From Rickettsiales bacterium (lineage in GTDB: Bacteria; Pseudomonadota; Alphaproteobacteria; TMED109; TMED131), in contig NZFJ01000047.1 of the NCBI GenBank assembly GCA_002690625.1, forward strand, positions 1-23,188: a stretch of 23,188 nt of DNA, given 5' to 3'. The notes under the pieces are model-generated. The model had not been told where the DNA came from, made no database searches, and saw only the letters and a list, made by a program, of their open reading frames with translations. How positions within the stretch are numbered: the first letter of the stretch is position 1; each line of letters opens with the position of its first letter. The position numbers were made by a program, and so were the translations under genes. Of the stretch, positions 1-8,826 are shown piece after piece.

Positions 1-1284
1 ATCTTTTAAATATTTAATAGTCAAAGATTGATAAATAAAAATACATGGAAGAATAGGATAAATATATTTAGGAGACAAAACTGGGCCTGTAATAACTAAA
101 AAATATAGCACGTATAATAAACATAAATAAAATATTGTTTTGTTCTCCTTCAATAATAAAAAAGGTCCTATAATTATTGAAGATAAAGTAAATAAAGATG
201 AAATTAATGATAGCATTAAAAAAGCCAAATAATAATGATATTCTTTGTTATATATTAAATTATAAGTCCATCTTTTTAAGTTTGGATCTTGATAATAAGA
301 CGGATGAGGTAAATTTCTTACTTTTTTATCTAGTAACAACGAAGGTGCAGTTACGTTTATAAATGCTCCTTTAATCCAAGAATATGTTAAATCAATTAAA
401 CTTATCTCTGATAATATTTCAAACCCAATAGTTCTCAAGATTAGGTCATTTTGAAAAATATCTCCTTGCATATCATATTTTTTTTTTCTTTCTTCAATGA
501 TTTTAATTGCATCTTTTCTATTTAGATTTTTAGTCTCAGATAATACTAGTGGTGTAACCCAATAGGCTAGATGAATTCCCGTTTGTGAAGTTAGAGAAAA
601 AGTATCAAATTTTTCTAAATTATTCACTATACGTTTCGAAACAGGAACTATAGAAGAAAACAAAAATATTACGATACATAAACTTATATTAATAATGCTT
701 ATTTTTTTATTAATAAGAATTATGGCTATAGGTATGATAGACAATAAAATTAAGGGAAATGAAATTGATCTTATACAAACAGAAAAACCTAAAAATAATC
801 CACTTAAAAAAAAATTTATAAATAAACTATTTCTTTTTTCTATACCTTTTAAAGCAAAATACAAATATAATACAAAGCAGAACATAAAAATTGTTTCAGT
901 TAAAACCTGAGAAGCCATTATAATCATTAAAGGTGATATAGCAGAAAAAAAGAATATATAATTTTTATATTTACTCAAGGTTATAGAAGAGATTTTATAA
1001 ATTACAAAACAACTTAAAGTATCAATCAATGCTTGTATAATTAAAATATATTGAAGGTTTTTTGAAGTAATCGATAATAATAATTTATAAAAAATAAAAA
1101 TTCCTGGCATTCTTTCATAGTAGACTTGTTCAGACAAACTACCTTTTTCAAAAAAGTACAATGCATTATTCCAATACATTAATTCATCTTCTATTAACTT
1201 ATCTTCTAGGTTAGGTCCCTGTAAAATAATGAAAAGTACTCTTACTGTGAGAGCAAGACAAAAAAAATAAAAACTTAAACTCAA
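1..1284 (-). CDS. Polytopic GT-C glycosyltransferase (ArnT/PMT-like, GT39/GT83 type), 3' end beyond window
   Basis: The minus strand is open for all 428 codons from a TTG at 1284 to base 1, where it leaves the window without a stop. The product is a multi-spanning inner-membrane protein. Near the N-terminus, after a first membrane helix, comes an acidic Asp33-Glu34 pair in the first external loop, as in lipid-linked-sugar GT-C enzymes. It is followed by YYERMPG (about 55-61), SQVLTET (about 124-130) and CIRS (about 170-173) ahead of further hydrophobic segments. GPVLSPKYIYP near the edge resembles the conserved late loop of this family. The TTG is chosen because AGAGG lies 9 bases upstream and an in-frame stop two codons upstream rules out a longer start; the first ATG would remove the first helix and the acidic pair. 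Such enzymes transfer a sugar from a polyprenyl-phosphate donor on the periplasmic face. The acceptor is unknown. It follows the FkbM gene by 3 bases. Confidence 0.8.
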   Translation of the reverse strand, partial: MSLSFYFFCLALTVRVLFIILQGPNLEDKLIEDELMYWNNALYFFEKGSLSEQVYYERMPGIFIFYKLLLSITSKNLQYILIIQALIDTLSCFVIYKISSITLSKYKNYIFFFSAISPLMIIMASQVLTETIFMFCFVLYLYFALKGIEKRNSLFINFFLSGLFLGFSVCIRSISFPLILLSIIPIAIILINKKISIINISLCIVIFLFSSIVPVSKRIVNNLEKFDTFSLTSQTGIHLAYWVTPLVLSETKNLNRKDAIKIIEERKKKYDMQGDIFQNDLILRTIGFEILSEISLIDLTYSWIKGAFINVTAPSLLLDKKVRNLPHPSYYQDPNLKRWTYNLIYNKEYHYYLAFLMLSLISSLFTLSSIIIGPFLLLKENKTIFYLCLLYVLYFLVITGPVLSPKYIYPILPCIFIYQSLTIKYLKD

Positions 1285-1287
1285 ATT

Positions 1288-1998
1288 TTAATACCTCTTA
1301 TTAGTATAAATATACTCAAATGTTTTCCTAAAAGGCATTTTAAATTTTTTTTCTAATTTAAAACCCTTATAACTCAGATAAGAGTTTATCTGAGAAAATT
1401 TATATTTTTTTTGAATCATTTGATCATAATGATGTTCAAATAAAATTACTTTTACATTCTTTATCTTATCTTCAAAACCCTTAATAACAAATAGCTCAAA
1501 GCCTTCTGTATCTATTTTTACTAGATCTATATTTTCTAAATTATATTTCAGAACTATGTTTTTTCCTCTTTCTATAAAAACTTTTTTTTCTTTATATGGT
1601 TTTTTTATGAAAGAGAAATTTAATAAAAAATTTTTTCTCTTAAAATATTTTGAATTAGTATTGATTGAATTAAACGTTGAAGAAGAAGACTCGTTCATCT
1701 CTTTTATATGCTTAACCTCTTTTTTTTCTCCCAAAGCAAAATTGAAATAATTTATTTTATGCCCTAAACCTATTGTATTATTTTTTAATTTTATAAAGTT
1801 ATTATCTATTGGTTCAAATGAAAAGACTTCTTTTAATTGAAAGTTTCTACTTAGAAATATTATAGTTTCACCTTTATGAGCCCCTACATCAAATAACACT
1901 CCGATTTCATTTTTAAATATTCTATTTAATTCTAATAAAATTTTCTTCTTATAAAAATAATCAAAAATATTTAATAAAGTTAAAGTAATAAAATTCAT
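1288..1998 (-). CDS. FkbM family SAM-dependent methyltransferase
   Basis: A 236-residue soluble protein. It has the SAM-binding motif FDVGAHKGE (36-44), the acidic ribose-binding region FSFEP (59-63) and the late motif KIDTEGFE (161-168), followed by VILFEHH. This order is characteristic of FkbM-type O-methyltransferases, which often methylate a sugar or the end of a glycan in surface-polysaccharide clusters. The 30 or so residues before motif I are short and partly hydrophobic, so this is a bare methyltransferase domain. The ATG start is preceded by AAGAG, which overlaps the stop region of the upstream methyltransferase-GT2 gene (9-base gap). The substrate cannot be read from the sequence; the context suggests a sugar hydroxyl in the cluster's glycan. 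Confidence 0.85.
   Translation of the reverse strand: MNFITLTLLNIFDYFYKKKILLELNRIFKNEIGVLFDVGAHKGETIIFLSRNFQLKEVFSFEPIDNNFIKLKNNTIGLGHKINYFNFALGEKKEVKHIKEMNESSSSTFNSINTNSKYFKRKNFLLNFSFIKKPYKEKKVFIERGKNIVLKYNLENIDLVKIDTEGFELFVIKGFEDKIKNVKVILFEHHYDQMIQKKYKFSQINSYLSYKGFKLEKKFKMPFRKTFEYIYTNKRY
1294..1298 (-). promoter_or_regulatory. Shine-Dalgarno site for the GT-C gene
   Basis: AGAGG on the minus strand, inside the last codons of the FkbM gene, ends 9 bases before the TTG at 1284. It supports this non-ATG start. Confidence 0.55.
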
Positions 1999-2007
1999 TA
2001 ACAGCTC

Positions 2008-3453
2008 TTAAATAGCTTTCAATTTTAAGAATGCTATAATTAACATTTTAACTAATAATAATCCATGAGAGAACCTCGATATTTGTGTAACTCCATATTC
2101 TCTTGCTTTGTATCTAATAGGTACTTCAGTAATCTTTAAACAAAGTCTGGAAGCTCCAAAAATAATAAAAAAATCTCCAAAAGGATCAAATTTTCCTAAA
2201 TCCTGATTTCTTTTTTTTGCTCTAAGATAATTTTTTTTACTAATAACTTTTGTTCCACATAAGGTATCAGTAAATCTTTGTCCTAAAAGCCATGTAAATA
2301 AAAAGGAAAAAGCTTTATTCGCTATATAATTTAAAAATCTCATTGCATTATTATCCATAGGATAAACTAACCTAGAACCGTTAATATATTCCGCATCACC
2401 ATAAGATATTTTTTTCCAAAATAAATTTAAAGTTTCTGGCGCTACAGTTAAATCCCCGTCTAAAATTATAAGAATATCATTTGATGCTTTCTCAAATGCA
2501 AAAAAAACTGCCTCTGCTTTTCCTTTAGTAGGTTGCTTAAAAGCTCTAATACTAATACCACTTTTTTTAATATTATTTTTTTTTACTACGTCCTGAATTT
2601 CTTTCCAAGTACCGTCATCAGAATTTCCCTCTACGAAAATTATCTCCAGCTTTTTTGTAAACCTTGGCAATCTATTAATGGCATTATTAATATTACCTAA
2701 TTCGTTTTTACAAGGTATTATAACGCTGGCTGATTTCTCTTTTTTATGATTTATAGCTTTTAATGATCTTGAAATATTATAATGCCTTAAACATATAAGT
2801 GATATAATAGGTAGAGGGGCTATATATCTATTAATAAATCTCTCTAACCCAAATAAATTGAAGGGGATTAATATTTTTCTTTCTGTTCTTACTGTTTCAA
2901 ATTTTGCAGAATGTAAAAAATTAATTATATCAGCTGGTGTCAATAAGGTAGTATTAATATTTGTCATTTTAAAATTTAAAACAGAAGCTAAATTTAAAAT
3001 AGGCATCCATAAGGGAGAATAATAAGATACAATCAATCTAGTATTTTCTCCAAAATATTGATGTATCTTTTCTAAAGTTTCCTCTATGTCCTCTAGATAT
3101 CCGATTGTATCGCTAATAATTACAAAATCAAAAGGTCCATTTTTTTTTATACTACTAGGAAGATATTCTATATCTGCTTCTAAAAAGTTTATATCAGAAT
3201 AGTTTTTTTTTGCTTGTTTAATTAAGCTTTTACTAAAATCAATTCCTAAACCATAGGAAGGACTTAATGAAGCTATCAATTGTCCATTTCCGCACCCTAA
3301 CTCTAATATTTTGCAATTCTCAGGGATTATCTCTTTTAAAAACTTTCTGTCCTCTTTATGAAATATTTTAGCCTTTCTTAACCACTTATTTCTATCTAAA
3401 CTTTCAGAGTTAAAAAAGTTTTTTATCTTGCTTTTTCTATTTGAGATTTTCAT
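2008..3453 (-). CDS. Fused class I methyltransferase - GT2 glycosyltransferase
   Basis: This protein of about 481 residues joins two enzymes. The N-terminal half carries a class I SAM methyltransferase with motif I LELGCGNG (about 50-57) and an acidic GIDFS strand end. A linker with hydrophobic stretches (about 195-225) leads to a GT2 domain: SVIIPCKNE (about 243-251), VEGNSDDGT (about 275-283), the metal-binding DGD in ILDGDLTV (about 332-334) and NGSRLVYP. The C-terminus is hydrophobic. The GT2 half resembles polyprenyl-phosphate sugar synthases (DPM1-like), so it may make a lipid-linked sugar for the GT-C enzyme two genes downstream (inference). I chose the ATG at 3453 because it forms a 4-base ATGA overlap with the stop of the upstream dehydrogenase gene. 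A TTG at 3462 is the alternative. Fused methyltransferase-GT2 proteins of this kind are known elsewhere. Confidence 0.85.
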   Translation of the reverse strand: MKISNRKSKIKNFFNSESLDRNKWLRKAKIFHKEDRKFLKEIIPENCKILELGCGNGQLIASLSPSYGLGIDFSKSLIKQAKKNYSDINFLEADIEYLPSSIKKNGPFDFVIISDTIGYLEDIEETLEKIHQYFGENTRLIVSYYSPLWMPILNLASVLNFKMTNINTTLLTPADIINFLHSAKFETVRTERKILIPFNLFGLERFINRYIAPLPIISLICLRHYNISRSLKAINHKKEKSASVIIPCKNELGNINNAINRLPRFTKKLEIIFVEGNSDDGTWKEIQDVVKKNNIKKSGISIRAFKQPTKGKAEAVFFAFEKASNDILIILDGDLTVAPETLNLFWKKISYGDAEYINGSRLVYPMDNNAMRFLNYIANKAFSFLFTWLLGQRFTDTLCGTKVISKKNYLRAKKRNQDLGKFDPFGDFFIIFGASRLCLKITEVPIRYKAREYGVTQISRFSHGLLLVKMLIIAFLKLKAI

Positions 3454-4718
3454 AAACACCAAACTTTAATATTTTTAACGGAGGCTAGTTTTTTTTTCCA
3501 AGCTCCTTTTATATCTACTACAAATGATTTCTTATGACAAAAATTTAAAATATTATTTTTTTTTAAATTTTTAAACTCCTCATGGGCCACAGCTAAAATA
3601 ATACAATTATATTTTCCTTTAGGCTTCTTCATTACTAATCCGTATTCTGAATAGAGCTCTTTTTTATTTATATTAGGATCATAGCAATCTAAACGATAGT
3701 TATTATTTTTAATTTTAATTGCTAACTCTATTGCTTTAGAATTTCTTATGTCTCCTATATTTTCTTTAAATGATAATCCCAATAATAGAATCTTAGCCTT
3801 TATGTTAATTTCTGTTTTAATATTCTTAAGTAAATAATTAGGCATATTATCATTGACTTTTCTTCCTGCTAAAATAATTTCTGTTTTAAATTTTACTTTT
3901 CTTCCTGCTTCAGCTAAATAATATGGATCTACACCTATACAATGTCCTCCTACTAAACCTGGCTTAAAGTTTAAAAAATTCCATTTAGTACCTGCTGCCT
4001 CTAATACTTCGTTAGAATCAATCTTTAATTTTTTAGTCAACATAGTAACCTCATTTATAAAAGCAATATTTATATCTCTTTGAGCATTCTCTATTGCCTT
4101 TGAGGCTTCAGCTACTTTAATGCTTGAAACTTTATGTACCCCAGCTTTAATAATACTGTTATATATTTTAGCAATTCTTTTTAGTGTGCTTTCTTTGTCT
4201 GCACCTAAGACTTTTTTTATGCTAGTAAGATTATTTTTTCTATCTCCTGGATTAATTCTTTCTGGACTATATCCCACAAAAAAATCTTGCTTGTGGAATA
4301 ATCCAGAGTTCTTTTCTAAAATAGGTATTAAAAAGTCTTCAGTAACTCCTGGATAAACTGTACTTTCTAAAACTACTATTGCACCCTTATTTAATACTAA
4401 AGCAACTTTTTTTGCAGCCTCTTCAATAATAGATAAATCTGGTTTTTTTTTTTTTGTTAAAGGAGTTGGAACTGTTATGATATAAAAATCTGACTCTTTG
4501 GTATTCTTGATATTCCAAGTAAAAGTAATATTTCTACCTCTAAGGTCGTCTTTATTTATTATTTCTTTTGTACTATCAACAGCATTATTTAACTGTTTAA
4601 TTCTTGTCTTATTAATATCATAACCGACTACTTTAAATTTTTTAGAAAAACCTACTGCTAAAGGTAGCCCTACATAACCGAGACCTATTATGGAAATTTT
4701 TTCTATTTTTTTTACCAT
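3450..4718 (-). CDS. tviB: UDP-N-acetylhexosamine 6-dehydrogenase (TviB/WbpA type)
   Basis: A 422-residue cytosolic enzyme of the UDP-glucose/GDP-mannose dehydrogenase family. It oxidises C6 of a UDP-sugar to the uronic acid with two NAD+. The Rossmann motif GLGYVGLP is at 12-19, VPTPL at 83-87, and VYPGVTED at 121-128. The central helix contains IENAQRDINIAFINE (209-223). The catalytic cysteine is Cys260 in GLVGGHCIGVDPYY, followed by a C-terminal UDP-binding domain. The AQRDINIAF and GGHCIGVDPYYL signatures fit the TviB/WbpA subgroup acting on UDP-GlcNAc or UDP-GalNAc better than UDP-glucose dehydrogenases; the exact substrate is inferred. It follows a GT4 gene by 18 bases and overlaps the next gene by ATGA. 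A run of 13 A residues on the coding strand (4443-4455) encodes the lysine run just after VPTPLT. The two asparagine synthetase-like genes nearby suggest that its uronic acid product becomes an amide. Confidence 0.9.
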   Translation of the reverse strand: MVKKIEKISIIGLGYVGLPLAVGFSKKFKVVGYDINKTRIKQLNNAVDSTKEIINKDDLRGRNITFTWNIKNTKESDFYIITVPTPLTKKKKPDLSIIEEAAKKVALVLNKGAIVVLESTVYPGVTEDFLIPILEKNSGLFHKQDFFVGYSPERINPGDRKNNLTSIKKVLGADKESTLKRIAKIYNSIIKAGVHKVSSIKVAEASKAIENAQRDINIAFINEVTMLTKKLKIDSNEVLEAAGTKWNFLNFKPGLVGGHCIGVDPYYLAEAGRKVKFKTEIILAGRKVNDNMPNYLLKNIKTEINIKAKILLLGLSFKENIGDIRNSKAIELAIKIKNNNYRLDCYDPNINKKELYSEYGLVMKKPKGKYNCIILAVAHEEFKNLKKNNILNFCHKKSFVVDIKGAWKKKLASVKNIKVWCL

Positions 4719-4736
4719 TTTACTTAATTTAAATAT

Positions 4737-5861
4737 TCAATAATTACTATACAATTTGTAATGCTGCTTACATATATGTTCAAGTTTCAAATCACTTTCT
4801 ACTAATTTTCTACTATTTATAGCATATTTTTCTCTAAGATTTTTATTTTTTGATAACTTTATAATAGCTTTTGTAGTAGCCTTTACATCATTTGGAAATA
4901 CAGTTATAGCGTTATACCCTTCTAAAGCAATTTCTCTGCACCCTGGAACATCTGTAGCTATAATTGCACGCCCCAAGGCTGCTGCTTCCATTAAACTTAA
5001 AGGCAAACCTTCTCTTTTACTCAATAAAATAGCTATATTTGATTTTTTCCATAAACTTACTATATCTTCTAAGTTACCTAAGTAGTAAATACCTCTAATT
5101 CTTAAAAATTCATTTAATTTTTTCTCTGATATTCCTGTGGGATTATTAAGATCTAAAGGACCTGCTAAAAGTAAATTAAGATTATTGACACTTTTCTTAG
5201 CCTGAATAAAAGATTGTATTAGGCAATCAATACCTTTATCTTGTAATAGCCTTCCAGCAAAACCTAAAGTGATTTTTTTACTCTTAGGTTCTGGTGTAAA
5301 CTTGTATTTTCTAATATCTATGCCTGACCCTCTTATAATTTTAACTTTCTCTTTAAAAAAAATAAAGTGTTTTAAAATGAATTTTCTATCATCTTCATTT
5401 TGTACTATTAAAGTTATTTTTTTAATTAGTAGCGTTATTTTTAAAAAAATCAAAATTAATTTTCTTAAAATAAAACCTTTAACCCCTTTCTTAATAAAGA
5501 TAAATCCCATGCCTGTAAATGTTGCTAAAAAATTACTCTTTATTAATAAAGAGGCAAGAAAACCAGTAAGAATTGGTCTCATTGAAAAAAAGTGAATTAT
5601 ATCAGGTTTTATTTTTCTAGAATACTTTACATAGAGAAAAACCTCATAGAAATACTGAAATAATGAAACTGACTTTCTATTAATATTTAAATTATGCCAA
5701 TTTATATTCTTTTTTTTTATTAGACTCGCTTTCCCTGTATCTTTACAACAAACATGAACATCAAAACCCTTATTTACCAAATATTCTGCCATTTTTATTC
5801 TATGTGATATAAAATACCAATCTTCAGTAACAAAAAATAATATTTTTTTACTCACTCTCAT
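4737..5861 (-). CDS. Family 4 glycosyltransferase (PglA/CapM-like)
   Basis: A 374-residue GT-B fold enzyme. The N-terminus FFVTEDWYFISHR (9-21) is typical of polysaccharide GT4 enzymes that read a polyprenyl-diphosphate-linked acceptor. The C-terminal nucleotide-sugar domain has GFAGRLLQDKG (200-210) and the EX7E motif Glu284...Glu292 in KREGLPLSLMEA, then IIATDVPGCREI (300-311). The last part resembles PglA and related N-acetylgalactosaminyl- or glucosaminyltransferases, so transfer of an N-acetylhexosamine at the cytosolic membrane face is plausible but unproven. A hydrophobic stretch around 131-150 probably attaches it to the membrane. The ATG is 5 bases after the stop of the upstream asnB-like gene. 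Confidence 0.87.
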   Translation of the reverse strand: MRVSKKILFFVTEDWYFISHRIKMAEYLVNKGFDVHVCCKDTGKASLIKKKNINWHNLNINRKSVSLFQYFYEVFLYVKYSRKIKPDIIHFFSMRPILTGFLASLLIKSNFLATFTGMGFIFIKKGVKGFILRKLILIFLKITLLIKKITLIVQNEDDRKFILKHFIFFKEKVKIIRGSGIDIRKYKFTPEPKSKKITLGFAGRLLQDKGIDCLIQSFIQAKKSVNNLNLLLAGPLDLNNPTGISEKKLNEFLRIRGIYYLGNLEDIVSLWKKSNIAILLSKREGLPLSLMEAAALGRAIIATDVPGCREIALEGYNAITVFPNDVKATTKAIIKLSKNKNLREKYAINSRKLVESDLKLEHICKQHYKLYSNY

Positions 5862-5866
5862 TTTAA

Positions 5867-7723
5867 TTAAATAAGCTTCCTATTTTTTGCCCACTCCGAG
5901 TAGCTAATTAAAGTCCATAATTTCCAAGAGTTGTCATTTTTCCCATTATAAAAATCTCTTTTCCAGTTATATATAACTTTAGGTTCTTTTATTTCCAAGC
6001 TATCTAATACATTTTTTTTTGTTGATTCTTCAATTAAATATCTAAGATCTTTTTTTAGCCAACTATCTAGAGGAATTTCGAAACCCTTTTTAGGTAGTTT
6101 TAAATACCATTTTGGTAAGATGTTTTTATAACAATTTTTTATAATTTTCTTGCCTTCAAAGTAACCTATTTTTTTTCTACCAGGTATGCTAAAAGAAAAA
6201 TCAACTAAGTCTCTGTCTAAAAAAGGTGATCTTATTTCTAAACTATTAGACATAGAAAATCTATCTAATTTTACTAGCATGTCTCCCAATAATGAAAAGT
6301 TAAAATCTCTTGCTAAGACTTTGTTTAAATCCTTACCGAAGCCATCATATTTATTGAAAAATTTATCGTCTAAAGGAAAAATTTTTTTTATACCGAATAA
6401 ATTTGTAAATTCACTATTACTTAACTGATCCAAGAAATTCATTTGCATTTTTTCTATATCAGTATTTGAGTTTATTAATAATCTTTTTAACTTTCTTGAT
6501 AAATCTAAAAAAAAGTTATTTTTTTTATCTGATAAGCTCCTAATAAAAAAATTCTTCATATTTTGAGGAAGCAAATTAGTAAATGGCGCCCATCTGTAAG
6601 CTATGTATTTTCTATATCCTCCAAATAACTCATCACCCCCATCTCCAGTTAAAGCTACTTTAATATCACTCTTTACTGACTTTGATATCATATACATAGG
6701 TATAGCACTAGAGTCTGCAAATGGCTCATCACTAGAACTTAAAACGTCATTAATATTTTTTATAATGTCCTTTGAATTTAAATTTATTGTATTATTATCG
6801 AAACCAAAATGCTTAGTAATTTTTTTAGCACTTTCTGTTTCATTATAATAATTAATTTCATTATCATATCCTATTGTGTAAGTGGGAACTTTCTTTCCTA
6901 TTTGAGCCAAAGCTTCTAATATTGCCGCTGAGTCTAATCCTCCGGAAAGAAAAACTCCTAAAGGAGCATCTGATACTAACCTTTTTTCTACTGCTTTTAC
7001 AATTAAATCTTTAACTAATTTAGTATCTTTATAATTGGCTTTAATTTCAGGCTTTATTTCAAACCAGTTTTTTATACTAGCTCCATATTTATTAAATTTT
7101 AGAAAGTTACCTGGCGGAAGCTTTCTAAAGCTATTGTAAATTGTTATAGGTTCATATACAAACCTGTATTTAAAAAGGCTATGAATAGCCTCTTTATTAA
7201 TACCTCCTCCATCTGATATACAACTCAAGCTCTTTACATCTGATGCAAAATATAAACTATTATTTTCTATAGAATAAACCAAAGGCTTTTTACCAAATCT
7301 ATCTCTAGCAAGAAAAAGAGTTTTTTCTTTTTTATTCCATATAGCTATAGCAAACATGCCATCTAAGAGATTTAACATATCTTCTCCCCACTCTTGCCAA
7401 GCGTATAGAAGAACCTCAGTATCTCCATTAGATCTAAAAGAATACCCTTTTTTAATTAGCTTATCTTTTAAATATTTATAATTATAAATTTCTCCATTAA
7501 AACAAATTACAGTATCTCCTCTTACCATAGGTTGATCTGAAGAAGGGCTTAAATCTAAAATTTTTAATCTAGTATGAATTAGATAACAATTCTTATCTAC
7601 CCAATTTCCTTTTGCGTCAGGTCCTCTAGGCTGAAGATGTAAATAAGCTTGATTATACTTTTTATCTAACTCTTCAGTTCTAATTAAATTATTAATGTTT
7701 ACCTGTCCTGCTAATCCACACAC
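5867..7723 (-). CDS. asnB: Asparagine synthetase (glutamine-hydrolysing)-like amidotransferase, copy 1
   Basis: A 618-residue two-domain enzyme. The N-terminal glutaminase domain begins MCG with nucleophile Cys2 and keeps the glutamine-pocket residues Arg52, Asn76-Gly77-Glu78 and Asp101. The synthetase domain has the ATP-pyrophosphatase loop SGGLDS (260-265) and a second signature LTGDGGDELFGGYR. The family makes asparagine from aspartate. In O-antigen and capsule clusters, homologues such as WbpS are credited with turning a uronic acid carboxyl into an amide. Its place between glycosyltransferases and near a UDP-sugar dehydrogenase favours that second role (inference). The start is GTG, with a strong GGAGGT 9 bases upstream inside the end of the preceding GT4 gene. 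A second, clearly different paralogue lies at 11719-13602. Both active sites look intact, and housekeeping AsnB cannot be excluded. Confidence 0.9.
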   Translation of the reverse strand: MCGLAGQVNINNLIRTEELDKKYNQAYLHLQPRGPDAKGNWVDKNCYLIHTRLKILDLSPSSDQPMVRGDTVICFNGEIYNYKYLKDKLIKKGYSFRSNGDTEVLLYAWQEWGEDMLNLLDGMFAIAIWNKKEKTLFLARDRFGKKPLVYSIENNSLYFASDVKSLSCISDGGGINKEAIHSLFKYRFVYEPITIYNSFRKLPPGNFLKFNKYGASIKNWFEIKPEIKANYKDTKLVKDLIVKAVEKRLVSDAPLGVFLSGGLDSAAILEALAQIGKKVPTYTIGYDNEINYYNETESAKKITKHFGFDNNTINLNSKDIIKNINDVLSSSDEPFADSSAIPMYMISKSVKSDIKVALTGDGGDELFGGYRKYIAYRWAPFTNLLPQNMKNFFIRSLSDKKNNFFLDLSRKLKRLLINSNTDIEKMQMNFLDQLSNSEFTNLFGIKKIFPLDDKFFNKYDGFGKDLNKVLARDFNFSLLGDMLVKLDRFSMSNSLEIRSPFLDRDLVDFSFSIPGRKKIGYFEGKKIIKNCYKNILPKWYLKLPKKGFEIPLDSWLKKDLRYLIEESTKKNVLDSLEIKEPKVIYNWKRDFYNGKNDNSWKLWTLISYSEWAKNRKLI

Positions 7724-7725
7724 AA

Positions 7726-8826
7726 TTAAAACACCTCCAAGTAAACCTTATTATATAAGTTAATCATTTTTAGTGGGGTATATAATAATTTAGCTCTTGA
7801 TCTAGCTTTTATACCTAAACCTTTAATTTGGTCTTTTTTAAGTTTAGATAATTTATTAAATATATTTATTAATTCAATCTCATTAATTTTTTTCATAACA
7901 TAACCACAATTGTTTATTATACTCCTAGAGTCTCCTACATCAAAAGAAATAGGTAATAAATTAGTCAACATTCCTTCGACTAAAACATTTGAAAAACCTT
8001 CGCCGTAAACTGATGGCAGAATTATAATATCAGCTAGATTATAAAAACGTTCTATATTTAACTTCATACCTAGAGATAAATAAACTTTTTTTTCTTTAAA
8101 CAACTCAGTACCTTTGCCTATTAATACTAATTTTAAGTTATTATTTGGATTATTTTTTTTTATGTTTTTAAACGCTGAAAGTAAAGTTGTATGATTTTTC
8201 ATAGGATCAACTCTGGCAACACATAATACTACTATATCTTTTTCCTTGAAATTATATTGGTATCTAAGTTTTTTTCTTAAAACCTTATTAGGTTTAAATT
8301 TTTTTGAATCTACACCATTAAAAATGAGATAACTCTTTTTTTTAAAAAAGCCTATTTTTTCATGATAATCAAGACCTGCTTTTGAATTATATATTATTTT
8401 TTTTGGTATATTAGATAATATTTTACAAAAAAATATATTTAATTTTAAAAAAAATGGATAATCTTTTGTATTCATGTCAGAACACCTTATAGACCATATC
8501 AAGGGAATATTATAAAATTTTAATTTCTTAAAAATACTTAAAATTAGGCAGGTATTATACATCCAGGATTGTATAATATCTGGCTTAAATTCTTTTATTA
8601 TTTTTTTAAAAAAAAAACACTTAAAAAAAATCAAATACTTTTTTCTTATATTTATTTCCCATACTCTTATATTAAATTCTTTTAAAGTATTTTTATAAAC
8701 ACCCGCATTAGTAAATAAAACGACTCCGTGATTTCTATTATACTTTAATAATTCAATTAGTTGTCTTTCAGCGCCACCATTTCCTAAACCTGCAATAAAA
8801 TGTAGAACTTTAATTTTTTTTTTCAT
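7726..8826 (-). CDS. Family 4 glycosyltransferase
   Basis: A 366-residue GT-B enzyme. The acceptor-domain motif GLGNGGAERQL (13-23) is classic for GT4. The C-terminal domain shows VLCVARVDPMKNH (200-212) and the EX7E pair Glu276...Glu284 in GEGFSNVLVEGM. It probably adds one sugar to the growing cluster glycan at the cytosolic membrane face; donor and acceptor are not readable. Its ATG lies inside the end of the upstream GT4 gene (17-base overlap), so the two are probably translationally coupled. An A10 run directly after the ATG encodes lysines 2-4 and sits in that overlap. A T10-A7 tract (8601-8617) lies within the gene. Confidence 0.87.
   Translation of the reverse strand: MKKKIKVLHFIAGLGNGGAERQLIELLKYNRNHGVVLFTNAGVYKNTLKEFNIRVWEINIRKKYLIFFKCFFFKKIIKEFKPDIIQSWMYNTCLILSIFKKLKFYNIPLIWSIRCSDMNTKDYPFFLKLNIFFCKILSNIPKKIIYNSKAGLDYHEKIGFFKKKSYLIFNGVDSKKFKPNKVLRKKLRYQYNFKEKDIVVLCVARVDPMKNHTTLLSAFKNIKKNNPNNNLKLVLIGKGTELFKEKKVYLSLGMKLNIERFYNLADIIILPSVYGEGFSNVLVEGMLTNLLPISFDVGDSRSIINNCGYVMKKINEIELINIFNKLSKLKKDQIKGLGIKARSRAKLLYTPLKMINLYNKVYLEVF
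7733..7738 (-). promoter_or_regulatory. Strong Shine-Dalgarno site for asnB copy 1
   Basis: GGAGGT on the minus strand lies 9 bases before the GTG at 7723 and within the last codons of the upstream GT4. It fixes the GTG as start, which leaves Cys at position 2 as the glutaminase domain requires. It is the most consensus-like ribosome site I noticed in the window. Confidence 0.7.

Noticed and set aside
695..910. Plus-strand frame of 71 codons
   Set aside because: Antisense to the GT-C gene, whose frame is open for the whole left 1.28 kb and has family features; the plus-strand translation is low-complexity Lys/Asn/Ile.
5269..5595. Plus-strand frame of 108 codons
   Set aside because: Lies fully antisense to the GT4 gene 4737-5861; composition is hydrophobic low complexity with no motif and no ribosome site.
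8601..8617. T7-A10 tract resembling a bidirectional terminator or hairpin
   Set aside because: It sits in the middle of an intact GT4 coding frame, has no GC stem and is followed by tightly packed genes.
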